DNA of 64,000 bases from Aquitalea sp. LB_tupeE. GTDB taxonomy: Bacteria > Pseudomonadota > Gammaproteobacteria > Burkholderiales > Chromobacteriaceae. Position 1 is the first letter of the stretch, and each line of letters starts with the position of its first letter. The stretch lies in contig NZ_JACAXB010000018.1 in the NCBI RefSeq assembly GCF_013391415.1, positions 62,001-126,000 of the forward strand, read 5' to 3'. Positions 17,475 through 26,100 of this stretch are shown here, in pieces. The notes beneath the pieces are model-generated. The model worked only from the letters and a program-made list of their open reading frames with translations, did not search any database and was not told the origin of the DNA. Both the position numbers and the translations under genes were made by a program.

Positions 17475-17502
17475 TTGCCTTGCCATTGGCATGGAGTAGA
17501 CT
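17475..17502 (+). promoter_or_regulatory. Candidate promoter with internal dyad upstream of pap
   Basis: TTGCCT (17475-17480) and TAGACT (17497-17502) are separated by 16 bp in the 108-bp gap after recB. The spacer starts with the perfect dyad TGCCA-T-TGGCA (17481-17491), which would suit a repressor sitting between the two hexamers. If active, it would drive pap, the binding-protein gene and recD independently of recCB. Confidence 0.4.
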
Positions 17503-17570
17503 GCTAAACATCAGCCCGGCCGCACAAGGCGGGCAAGCACAAAGGCTGCAAGGCGGCCCGGGAGACAGGA

Positions 17571-19055
17571 ATGTTTGAATCGGCAGAAATCGGCCATGCC
17601 ATCGACAAGGACAGTTATCGTCAACAGGTTCCGGTACTGCGCGAAGCGCTGCTGGATGTGCAGTACGACCTGAAGGAAAAAGCGGATTTTCCGGTGTTGA
17701 TCCTGATTCACGGCTTTGACGGCGCAGGCCGTGGCGAAACCATGAACCTGATCAACGAATGGCTGGACCCACGGCTGATCGACACCGTGGCCTTCTCCAC
17801 CGCCAACGACGAAGAGCGCGCCCGCCCGTGGATGTGGCGCTACTGGCAAAAGCTGCCGGCCAAGGGGCGTATCGGCATGTTTTTTGGCTCGTATTATTCC
17901 GATGCCCTGTTCGACCGGGTGTACGAGCAGATCGACCACGACGCCTTCGACCGCGAAATTTTCGACATCATGCGGCTGGAACGCATGATCAGCCAGGATG
18001 GCGCGCTGATCCTGAAATTCTGGTTCCATCTGACCAAGGACAAGCAGCGCAAGCGCCTGAAAGAACTGGAAAAGGACCCGGCCACCCGCTGGCGGGTGAC
18101 AGCGGATGACAAGGCCAATATGGAGCGCTACGACACCATACGCAAATATGGTGAGCACATGATCCGCCTGACCAATACCGCCTACGCGCCGTGGATTGTG
18201 GTGGATGGCGAAGACGCCAATTTCCGCAGCCTGACCGTGGGGCAGACCATTCTCAAGGCCATCCGCAACCGCATGAGCCAGAATGGTCATGTGGTGGACG
18301 CCTCCGAAGCACCGCCCTTGCTGGCCCCGATTGACGACAAGGTGATTCTGGATACGCTCAAGCTGGACCAGGACATGGACAAGGCCACCTACAAGAAGCG
18401 GCTGGCCGAACTGCAAGGCAGGCTTAACAGCCTCACCCGTGACGAACGCTTTCGCAATCATTCGCTGGTACTGGCCTTTGAAGGTAATGATGCCGCCGGC
18501 AAGGGCGGCACCATCCGTCGCATTACCCAGGCGCTGGATGCCCGCAGCTACCGGGTGATTCCGGTGGCAGCCCCCACCGAGGAAGAGCGGGTCAAACCCT
18601 GGTTGTGGCGCTTCTGGCGCCGGGTGCCGGGCAAGGGTGGCATCACCATCTTCGACCGTACCTGGTATGGCCGCGTGCTGGTGGAACGGGTGGAAGGCTT
18701 TGCCCGCGAGCCGGACTGGATGCGTGCCTATTACGAAATAAACGACTTCGAGCACCAGCTGTGCGAAAACGGAGCCATCGTGCTCAAGTTCTGGCTGGCC
18801 ATCAGCAATGAAGAACAGATGGCCCGCTTCAAGCTGCGCGAAGAAACCGGCTTCAAGCGTTTCAAGATTACCGAGGAAGACTGGCGCAACCGTGAAAAAT
18901 GGGATGCCTACAAACTGGCAGTCAGCGATATGGTGGACCGCACCAGCACCAGCAAGGTGCCGTGGACGCTGGTGGAAGCCAACAACAAATACTACGCCCG
19001 CATCAAGGTGCTCAGCACCATTTGCAATGCGCTGGAGGCCAGGCTGGGTGCGTAG
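17571..19055 (+). CDS. pap: Polyphosphate:AMP phosphotransferase (two-domain PPK2)
   Basis: A 494-residue protein made of two tandem PPK2 domains, the class II architecture that converts AMP to ADP with polyphosphate as donor. The C-terminal copy has the intact Walker A GNDAAGKGG near residue 304 and the lid-like TWYGRVLVERVEGFAREPDW. The N-terminal copy has the degenerate GFDGAGRGET near residue 49, with Arg in place of the catalytic Lys, as expected since only the C-terminal domain is catalytic in this class. A good ribosome-binding site (GGGAGACAGGA) precedes ATG 17571. It lies inside the rec cluster; its stop overlaps the next gene by 8 nt. Confidence 0.93.
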   Translation: MFESAEIGHAIDKDSYRQQVPVLREALLDVQYDLKEKADFPVLILIHGFDGAGRGETMNLINEWLDPRLIDTVAFSTANDEERARPWMWRYWQKLPAKGRIGMFFGSYYSDALFDRVYEQIDHDAFDREIFDIMRLERMISQDGALILKFWFHLTKDKQRKRLKELEKDPATRWRVTADDKANMERYDTIRKYGEHMIRLTNTAYAPWIVVDGEDANFRSLTVGQTILKAIRNRMSQNGHVVDASEAPPLLAPIDDKVILDTLKLDQDMDKATYKKRLAELQGRLNSLTRDERFRNHSLVLAFEGNDAAGKGGTIRRITQALDARSYRVIPVAAPTEEERVKPWLWRFWRRVPGKGGITIFDRTWYGRVLVERVEGFAREPDWMRAYYEINDFEHQLCENGAIVLKFWLAISNEEQMARFKLREETGFKRFKITEEDWRNREKWDAYKLAVSDMVDRTSTSKVPWTLVEANNKYYARIKVLSTICNALEARLGA

Positions 19056-19776
19056 TGTCCTGTTGCTGCTGTGTTGCCTGCTGTTGATGCCGGTGCAGGC
19101 GGCCGAAGTCAATTTACGGGCCGGGGTGGCGGTGGATAATGCCGGCCCTTACAACTTCACGCCGGACAGTCCGATGGCCGGGGTGTACCGTGAGGCGCTG
19201 GAGCACATCGGCAAGCTCAGCGGTGTGCGTTTTGACATCGAATACTATCCGGCCCTGCGCATCGAGCAGTTATTCGAGGTTGGCAGGCTGGACGTTGAGG
19301 TCGGGGTCAATCCCGCCTGGCGCAGCATGTCGCCGGTGGGCGGCTTTTATACCCAGCCCATTGGCAGCCTGGAATTCCTGCTATGCAGCCGCGCGGGCAG
19401 TAACCGGGTGCGCAATCTGGAAGAACTGCGTGGCCAGCGTATCGGCCTGTTACAAGGGCAGCCACTGGTCAGCTTCGCTCCCGATCTGCAGCGCTATGGC
19501 ATACGCTATGAAATGTCCCAGGGCGAGAACGAGGCACTGAGCAAGCTGCGCCTGGGGCGCTTGCAGGCGCTGGTACTGGAAAAACGCCAGATCGAGCGCA
19601 TGAACATGATTCCCGAAGAACTGCGTTGCGAGCCGGGTGGTGTGATCGTTGTGCAGCCGGTGATGCTGCGCATTCACCCGCAATACCGTCAGTGGCTGCC
19701 AGCCCTTAATCGCGCTATCGCCCAACTGCAGGCCAGTGGCAGGCTCAAGGCCATTTTCCAGAAACCACGCGGATGA
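19048..19776 (+). CDS. Periplasmic substrate-binding protein (SBP_bac_3-like)
   Basis: A 242-residue protein read from GTG 19048 (VRSVLLLLCCLLLMPVQAAE), which gives a clean Sec signal peptide cleaved after QAA. An upstream extension of the frame lies inside pap and is not used. The mature part has the ABC-type solute-binding (family 3) pattern: MAGVYREALEHIGKLSGVRFDIEYYPALR, then RNLEELRGQRIGLLQGQ and SKLRLGRLQALVLEKRQIE. Its GTG overlaps the pap stop and its stop overlaps the recD ATG, so pap, this gene and recD form one coupled set. No permease is linked; it may act as a sensor-type binding protein. Its ligand is unknown. Confidence 0.78.
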   Translation: MRSVLLLLCCLLLMPVQAAEVNLRAGVAVDNAGPYNFTPDSPMAGVYREALEHIGKLSGVRFDIEYYPALRIEQLFEVGRLDVEVGVNPAWRSMSPVGGFYTQPIGSLEFLLCSRAGSNRVRNLEELRGQRIGLLQGQPLVSFAPDLQRYGIRYEMSQGENEALSKLRLGRLQALVLEKRQIERMNMIPEELRCEPGGVIVVQPVMLRIHPQYRQWLPALNRAIAQLQASGRLKAIFQKPRG

Positions 19777-21491
19777 GCACTGTTCTCGATATGCCCCCCG
19801 AGTCGCAACTGGCGACGCAATTACGCCAGTTGTTCCTGCGGCTGGACCCGGCACTGGATGACAGCGTACTGGCCCTGCTGGGCGAGCTGGCTGCCGCCAA
19901 CCAGAGCGGGCACGTTTGCCTGCCCATTGGTCACCGCCCGGAGCGACACCGCCTGCATAAGTCGCCGCTGCTGGGCGAGCCGGGCAGTTATGCGCCCTTG
20001 ATTCTGGATGCCGCCTGCCGCTTGTACTTTGCCCATCACTGGTTTGACGAACAGTGCCTGGCCCGGCAGCTGGCCCGCCTGGCCGCTACGCCGCTGCCAC
20101 AGGATGCCGGTGTTGTCGGTCAGGTACTGGACCAGCTGTTTCCTGCCAGCCAGAACGCAGGCCCGGACCGGCAAAAGCAGGCGGCGGCACTGGCGGCACG
20201 CCAGCGTCTGCTGGTGGTGTCTGGCGGCCCCGGCACTGGAAAAACCACCACCGTGGTGCGTTTGCTGGCGATGCTGGCCATGCTGGCGGAACGCCCGTTG
20301 GTGATGGCCATGGCCGCCCCAACCGGCAAGGCAGCCGCCCGCATGAGCGAGTCGGTGCGTAACGCCCGTGACACGCTGCCGGTGGACGATGCCATTCGTC
20401 AGCAACTGCCGCTACAGGCAGAAACCCTGCATCGTCTGCTGGGTTTGCGGCCAGGCAGCGCCCAAGCGCGTTTTCATGCCGCCCAGCCCTTGCCGCTGGA
20501 TGTGCTGGTGGTGGATGAAGCCTCGATGATCGACCTGGGCATGATGGCGCGCCTGCTGGATGCGCTGCCGTCACAGGCCAGGCTGATATTGCTGGGAGAC
20601 CGCGACCAACTTGCCTCGGTGGACGCCGGTGCCGTATTGGGCGACCTGTGCACGCAGGTGGCCTACCGGCCTGCTACGCGTGACTGGTTGCAACAAGCCG
20701 GAGCCGGGGCGCTGCCCCCGGACGAAGGGGCGAGTGGCCTGCTAGCAGACAGCGTGGTACTGCTCACCCATAGCCACCGCTTCCGTGCCGACTCGGGTAT
20801 CGGCACGCTGGCTGCGCTGGTCAACCAGGGCGATGCCCAGGCGGCCTGGACCTTGCTGCAAGCCGGGCAGTACCCTGACATTGCCGCGCTATCCCAGCTG
20901 GACGATGCTGCGCTATGGCAGCAACGCCAACCGTATCTGGATGCCATTGCGACAGGTCAGCCACTGGCGCAGGTACAGGCCGCGTTTTCACAGTTCATGC
21001 TGCTGGCCGCCCAGCGCAATCAGGTCGCACTGGTTAACCAGCGCATGGAACACTTGCTGGAGCAGCAAGGCCGCAAACAGGCCGGGCGTGACTGGTATGC
21101 CGGTCGGCCGGTGATGATTACCGCCAATGACTACGGTATCGGTCTGTTCAATGGCGATATCGGCTTTGCGGTGGAGCGCGCCCAGGGCCTGCGCGTGGCG
21201 TTTCCGGCGGCAGATGGCAGCTGGCGCGAATTTGCGCCAGGGCGCTTGCCGCAGCACGAAACGGTATTTGCCATGACTGTCCACAAAAGCCAGGGTTCGG
21301 AATTTGACACGGTCTGGCTGCAATTACCTGTCAGCCCGGGGCCCTTGCTCAACCGCGCCCTGGTGTACACCGCCATTACCCGTGCCCGGCACCGGTTTGC
21401 AGTCAGCGGCGACGCAGAAACCTGGTTGCAAGGGGTGAGGTTGGCACCGGTACGGCATTCCGGCCTCGCGGATCTGTTACTTAACGAATGA
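19773..21491 (+). CDS. recD: RecD, exonuclease V alpha subunit
   Basis: A 572-residue SF1B helicase, close to E. coli RecD (608). Walker A GGPGTGKTTTVVRLLAML lies near residue 152, DEASMIDLGMMARLL is motif II, and MTVHKSQGSEFDTVWLQLP with LVYTAITRARHRFAVSG is the C-terminal helicase core. RecD is the 5'-3' motor of RecBCD and regulates nuclease activity at Chi. Its ATG overlaps the stop of the upstream binding-protein gene (19773-19776). It is thus encoded 2.3 kb from recB rather than beside it, behind pap and the binding protein. Confidence 0.95.
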   Translation: MSTVLDMPPESQLATQLRQLFLRLDPALDDSVLALLGELAAANQSGHVCLPIGHRPERHRLHKSPLLGEPGSYAPLILDAACRLYFAHHWFDEQCLARQLARLAATPLPQDAGVVGQVLDQLFPASQNAGPDRQKQAAALAARQRLLVVSGGPGTGKTTTVVRLLAMLAMLAERPLVMAMAAPTGKAAARMSESVRNARDTLPVDDAIRQQLPLQAETLHRLLGLRPGSAQARFHAAQPLPLDVLVVDEASMIDLGMMARLLDALPSQARLILLGDRDQLASVDAGAVLGDLCTQVAYRPATRDWLQQAGAGALPPDEGASGLLADSVVLLTHSHRFRADSGIGTLAALVNQGDAQAAWTLLQAGQYPDIAALSQLDDAALWQQRQPYLDAIATGQPLAQVQAAFSQFMLLAAQRNQVALVNQRMEHLLEQQGRKQAGRDWYAGRPVMITANDYGIGLFNGDIGFAVERAQGLRVAFPAADGSWREFAPGRLPQHETVFAMTVHKSQGSEFDTVWLQLPVSPGPLLNRALVYTAITRARHRFAVSGDAETWLQGVRLAPVRHSGLADLLLNE

Positions 21492-21555
21492 CGATGATTT
21501 TCTGCAACACTTCCAAATGGAATATTCAGTTTTCGCCTACAACATGCTGAAAAAG

Positions 21556-21585
21556 TTGGGCAAATCCGGTTTTGCATCCTATGAT
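21556..21585 (+). promoter_or_regulatory. Candidate sigma70 promoter of the Nudix gene
   Basis: TTGGGC (21556-21561) and TATGAT (21580-21585) are separated by 18 bp in the gap after recD, with the start codon 38 bp beyond. Confidence 0.4.
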
Positions 21586-21623
21586 GGCGCCTTCCCGCAA
21601 TAGGCAGTCTGTTCGGAGTCATC

Positions 21624-22505
21624 ATGCAAGTGGATGGAGTCCTGGGGTATCTGGCCAAGATTACCCGTTTCGATCGCAGTGCATTCACCCCGCTGTTTAT
21701 CGCAGGCCAGCACATGGGCTGTGTCAACCAAGTCTGGCTGGCGCGACTGCTGGAAAGCGAAGCGGCGTTGTTCCGCCAGCAAGCAGATGGTTTGCACTGC
21801 ACGGTAGAGGGCGATTACGCCGCCATCAGCCATCAGCTGGACCAAGCCGCCCGGCGCTGGCAAGCTGCGGGCTGGCTCAATGGCTGGCGCAATGAAAACT
21901 TCACCGCCTTCCTGCCCGATGCCACCGCCTTGTTCGAACTGGAACGTGCCGCCTTCCGCCCGCTGGGCCTCACCAGCCGCGCCGTACACCTGAATGGCCT
22001 GACCCGGCTGCCTGATGGCGAAGTACGCATGTGGCTGGGCCGTCGCAGTCCGGACAAGGCAGTAGACCCCAACCGCATGGACAATATGATGGGTGGCGGT
22101 ATTGCTGCCGGAGAGTCCATCGAACTGGCGCTGGAACGTGAAGGCTGGGAAGAGGCCGGCATCCCGGCAGACAAGCTGGAACTGTTGCCGCAAACCGGTG
22201 TGATGCTGGCAGAACGCCCGGTGCAGCGTGGTTTGCATCGCGAGTGGCTGCATGTTTACGACCTTTGGCTGTCCGGCAAGGAAGAGCCTTGCAATCAGGA
22301 TGGCGAAGTGGCCGAGCATGTCTGTGTATCGCTGGTCGAGGTAGAGGATTTGCTGGTAGCCGAGCGTTTCATGATTGATGCCGCCCTGGTCGCCATCGAC
22401 TGTCTGCTACGCTTGCAATATTGGGGTCCGCATAATCAGCAGGTGGCAGATGCCATGGCCGACCTGCGCTTCCAGCCTGGCTTCGCCGAACACGCTGCGC
22501 GTTGA
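21624..22505 (+). CDS. DUF4743-Nudix hydrolase
   Basis: A 293-residue protein with an N-terminal DUF4743-like domain (GVLGYLAKITRFDRSAFTPL, then CTVEGDYAAISHQLDQ) and a Nudix fold from about 120. The Nudix box G158-X5-E164-X7-REGWEEAGI is complete, so hydrolysis of a nucleoside-diphosphate-linked compound is likely. This two-domain layout resembles the Nudix part of Tnr3-like thiamine pyrophosphokinases, whose Nudix unit removes damaged thiamine diphosphate; the same job here is possible but unproven. It ends 27 bp before a strong terminator. Confidence 0.88.
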   Translation: MQVDGVLGYLAKITRFDRSAFTPLFIAGQHMGCVNQVWLARLLESEAALFRQQADGLHCTVEGDYAAISHQLDQAARRWQAAGWLNGWRNENFTAFLPDATALFELERAAFRPLGLTSRAVHLNGLTRLPDGEVRMWLGRRSPDKAVDPNRMDNMMGGGIAAGESIELALEREGWEEAGIPADKLELLPQTGVMLAERPVQRGLHREWLHVYDLWLSGKEEPCNQDGEVAEHVCVSLVEVEDLLVAERFMIDAALVAIDCLLRLQYWGPHNQQVADAMADLRFQPGFAEHAAR

Positions 22506-22531
22506 CAGCGGGCATTGCCAGTGCATGTCAT

Positions 22532-22555
22532 AGCCGGCCGTTAGGCCGGCTTTTT
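22532..22555 (+). terminator. Rho-independent terminator after the Nudix gene
   Basis: AGCCGGCC (22532-22539), loop GTTA and GGCCGGCT (22544-22551) are followed by T residues (22551-22555). It is a perfect 8-bp stem. Confidence 0.85.
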
Positions 22556-22646
22556 CTTGCCCGCTTCACGATAAGCGGACCGTTCTGGCATCATGTCGTG
22601 ATAATCGCAATAATTCCATTGCTAACCGCATAAACTGGAGTACATG

Positions 22647-22838
22647 ATGTACCGATTGCGCCTGATTTCGCGTGAATTCGGCGTGGATGACACCGGGCCG
22701 TGGCATTCTACGCACGAGCAGGCACGCAAGGCTGCCAAGCTGATGTATCTCTTGTACAAGGGCAAGATTAGGGTGGAAATCCACCGGGTAGTGGACCTGC
22801 GAACCCGCAAAATGGAAAAAGTGGAAGATCTGCAATGA
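22647..22838 (+). CDS. Small hypothetical protein
   Basis: A 63-residue basic protein (MYRLRLISREFGVDDTGPW near the start, VEIHRVVDLRTRKMEKVEDL at the end) I do not recognise. It is supported by GGAG at 22637-22640, six bases before ATG 22647 (ATG 22644 is three bases earlier), by position after a terminator, and by the balanced composition of the peptide. It has no signal peptide or membrane segment; its centre is a helix-like stretch rich in Lys. The gap around it is otherwise empty. It could be a small conserved cytoplasmic protein of this lineage. Confidence 0.55.
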   Translation: MYRLRLISREFGVDDTGPWHSTHEQARKAAKLMYLLYKGKIRVEIHRVVDLRTRKMEKVEDLQ

Positions 22839-23197
22839 TCCGGCTGGCAAAAATGCTGGCCAACTCCGTGCTCCTCAGACCTTGCATCGGCTAATACATA
22901 TCGACTGGCATGGAAAGCCAATTTCTTGTCTTTACTGTGTTTTCAGTCTTTCTTTAAATCGCTTTGCCTCCTCTCGTCTACGTCTACTAGTCCTAAGTAT
23001 TACTTAGTATTTTTGAGAAAATTCCCCAATACTGTTCAGAAGTAGTTTGCTAGAAAAAGACAAGCGCCAACGTACCCTCTGGCTGGGTGGTATTGGCTCA
23101 TGCATTCGATGGTGTCTGCCACACCCTGCCTGGCTTGCCATGCTTCTGGAAGAGTGACCGGAGGCCGGCACATCGAATACTGAACAGTGGGAATGCC
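22839..23197. other. AT-rich gap upstream of the hybrid kinase gene
   Basis: No gene is supported in this 359-bp gap. It holds the perfect dyad CTAAGT-ATT-ACTTAG at 22993-23007, in an AT-rich tract likely to contain the kinase promoter. The kinase frame is open from 23087, but the residues before ATG 23198 do not resemble a signal peptide. Confidence 0.45.
22993..23007. promoter_or_regulatory. Perfect dyad CTAAGT-ATT-ACTTAG
   Basis: A 15-bp palindrome with 6-bp arms, 190 bp upstream of the bvgS-like start codon, in AT-rich sequence. It could be an operator; the regulator is unknown. Confidence 0.35.
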
Positions 23198-26100
23198 ATG
23201 CACTTCTTGTTTCGCTGCTTCGTCATTTGCTGTTGTTTACAGTCCATACCCGGTATGGCGGCAACGTCGCTTGCTGCACCGTCTACTGCACCGCAGCCAC
23301 TCACTTTGCTGGCTCAGCCGCTTAATGTACCGGGACGGCTGCAGCTGACGCCGGAGGAAAGCAAGTGGTTGCATGACAAACAAGAGCTGCGCCTTGGTGT
23401 TGCCCGTGATTTGCCGCCGTTTGATATCAGCAATATGAGCGGCACCTTTCAGGGGGTGAGTGCCGACGTGCTTGGCTACCTGGGCCAGGCGCTGAAAGTA
23501 AAGCCTGTTGTTGTGGGCTATGCCAGCCGCCAACTGGCGATGGAGGCAGTGGCACGTGGTGAAATTGATTTGCTCAGTGCGGTCACGCCATTCGAGTTGC
23601 AACTGAACAAGTTACAGCTGAGCAAACCCTATCTGCGCGACATGCCGGTGCTGGTGGGTTTTGAAGAGCCCAATCCGCACAAGGTGCGCATTGGCATGCG
23701 CCATCTCTACCATTCCCCTGCGCTGGCCAGGGAGGTCTACCCTGAGGCGGACATCAGTTATTACGACTCGGTAGCCAAAGGCTTGGCCGCCTTGCAAGCC
23801 CACCAGATTGACCTGTTCATGGGCGATGCCACCGCCATCAATTACGAAGCCAATCAGAATCTGGTGGATGACCTGCGCATCATTCGCCGTGCGCGCTGGG
23901 ACAGTAACTGGTCCTTTGCCATGGCTGGTGGCAGCGGTCCCTTGCAAACGGCGGTCAACAAGGCACTTGGACAATTGGGCCAGGCCCAGCAATTGCAATT
24001 GATGCAGCGCTGGAGTGGTGGTGCCATGTTCTTGCAGCCCTATGCCTTCCCCATCAACTTCACACCGGCGGAACGGGAATGGCTCAAACAGCATCCGGTG
24101 CTGCGGATAGCGGCCAGCCATACCCTGGCACCGATTTCCTTTTTTGATGATCAGGGCGAATGGCGCGGAGCGACTGCCGAGTTAATGGAGCTGATTGCGC
24201 CGCGTATCGGGGTGCGACTGGAAGTCAGGAAGTCGCACTCGCTGGAAAACACCATGGAAATGATGCGCTACAAGCAGGTTGACCTGGCGGTCACACCGGT
24301 GCGCATCGGATTGGAAAGCAAGCCGGGCCTGCTGTTATCCGACCCCGTTACCTACCTTTCCTATAATCTGGTCATTCGCAACAATGCCGATGCGCCGCGC
24401 AGTGTGGACGACCTGCACAACAAGGTGATTGCGGTCAATCGTGGCCTGGTGGAAGCCATGGGCTGGGGCAAGGTACTGCCAGGTGCCATTTTCAAAGAGG
24501 TGAACAACCCGGTATCGGCATTCGACTTGGTGGAAAACGGCAAGGCCGACATGGCGCTGGTGGCCACCATGAACAGCCGTTACTACCTGCCCTTGCTGTT
24601 CAACGGCAAGCTGCGCGAAGTCAACATCACCGGTCTGCCCACCAATGCGCTGTCCTTGGCCGTGCAGGCAGACGAGCCGATGTTGCGCGACATCATCAAC
24701 AAGGCCCTGTTCAGCATCGGGCCGGAAAGCCTGGACAATCTGTTCAATGAACGCTGGCGTACCAATGTCGGGGCCAGTAATCAAAGCTGGTATGACTACA
24801 GCCTGGGGTTGATCTATCTGGTGATTGGCGTGGCCAGCATCCTGTTGCTGGTGTCGCTGGCCTGGAACAGCCGCCTGCGCAAGCAGATCGTCAAACGGCA
24901 AACTGCGGAGAAGGCTCTCAACGATCAGCTCAACTTCATGACCACGCTGATTGATGTCACGCCTTATCCGGTTTATGTGCTGGACAGGAAGGGCTTGCTC
25001 ATCAGCTGTAACGAGCATTATCTGCAGGCACTGGCCCTGACACGTGAAGAGGCGATGAGTCACCGCGACAATATTGGCGGCCTAATCGACATCGACGACA
25101 AAACCCGCACCACACTGGCCCAGGATTACCAGCTGGCCATCGAATACGGTGTTCCCATCCAGCGCGACCGGGAGGTCATGCTGAACAAGCAGCATGTTTC
25201 GGCCTTCCACTGGATTCAGCCATTCCGCGATACCGAAGGGGTCATCCGTGGCGTCATCTGCGGCTGGATTGACATCAGCGAACGGCGCCGGCTGATTGAA
25301 GAACTGCAAGCCGCCAAGGACCAGGCCGACAAGGCCAGTCAGGCCAAGACCACCTTCCTGGCCACCATGAGCCATGAAATCCGCACGCCGATGAGTGCTG
25401 TCATCGGCATGCTGGAGCTGGCCTTGCGCCAGGCAGAACACGGCATGGTGGACCGACCGTCCTTGCAAGTGGCGTATGACTCGGCGCAGGGCCTGCTGGG
25501 GCTGATTGGCGACATCCTGGATATCGTGCGGATCGAATCCGGTCATCTGAGCCTGAACCCGGAACCTTGCAATCTGATGGAGTTATCCCAATCGGTGGTG
25601 CGTGTTTTTGACGGTCTGGCACGGCAAAAACAGCTGGGGCTGTTTCTGGATGTGGAACCGTCAGACGCGGCACGGTGGCAAGTCATGCTCGACCCGCTGC
25701 GCTTCAAACAAATCCTGTCCAATTTGCTCAGCAATGCCATCAAGTTCACCACCCAGGGCAGTGTCAATGTCAGGATTAACCAAAGCCTGCTGCCTGATCA
25801 GCAACTGCTGGTACACATCCGCGTCACCGATACCGGCATTGGCATTTCCGAAGAAGACCAGCAGCGGCTGTTCATGCCGTTTGGACAGGCACGTGGCACC
25901 GCACGCAATGTACACAGCGGCACAGGCCTCGGGCTGGTCATCAGCCGCACCCTGTGCGAAATGATGCAAGGTTCACTCAATCTCAGCAGCCGCTTGTACG
26001 ACGGCACCAAGCTGGATATCGAACTCAGGTTGCCGCTGTCGGAGCAGGCCTATGTGCCACCGGCACCAACCAGTCAGGTGCCGGGCAGCAACGGGCTGGC

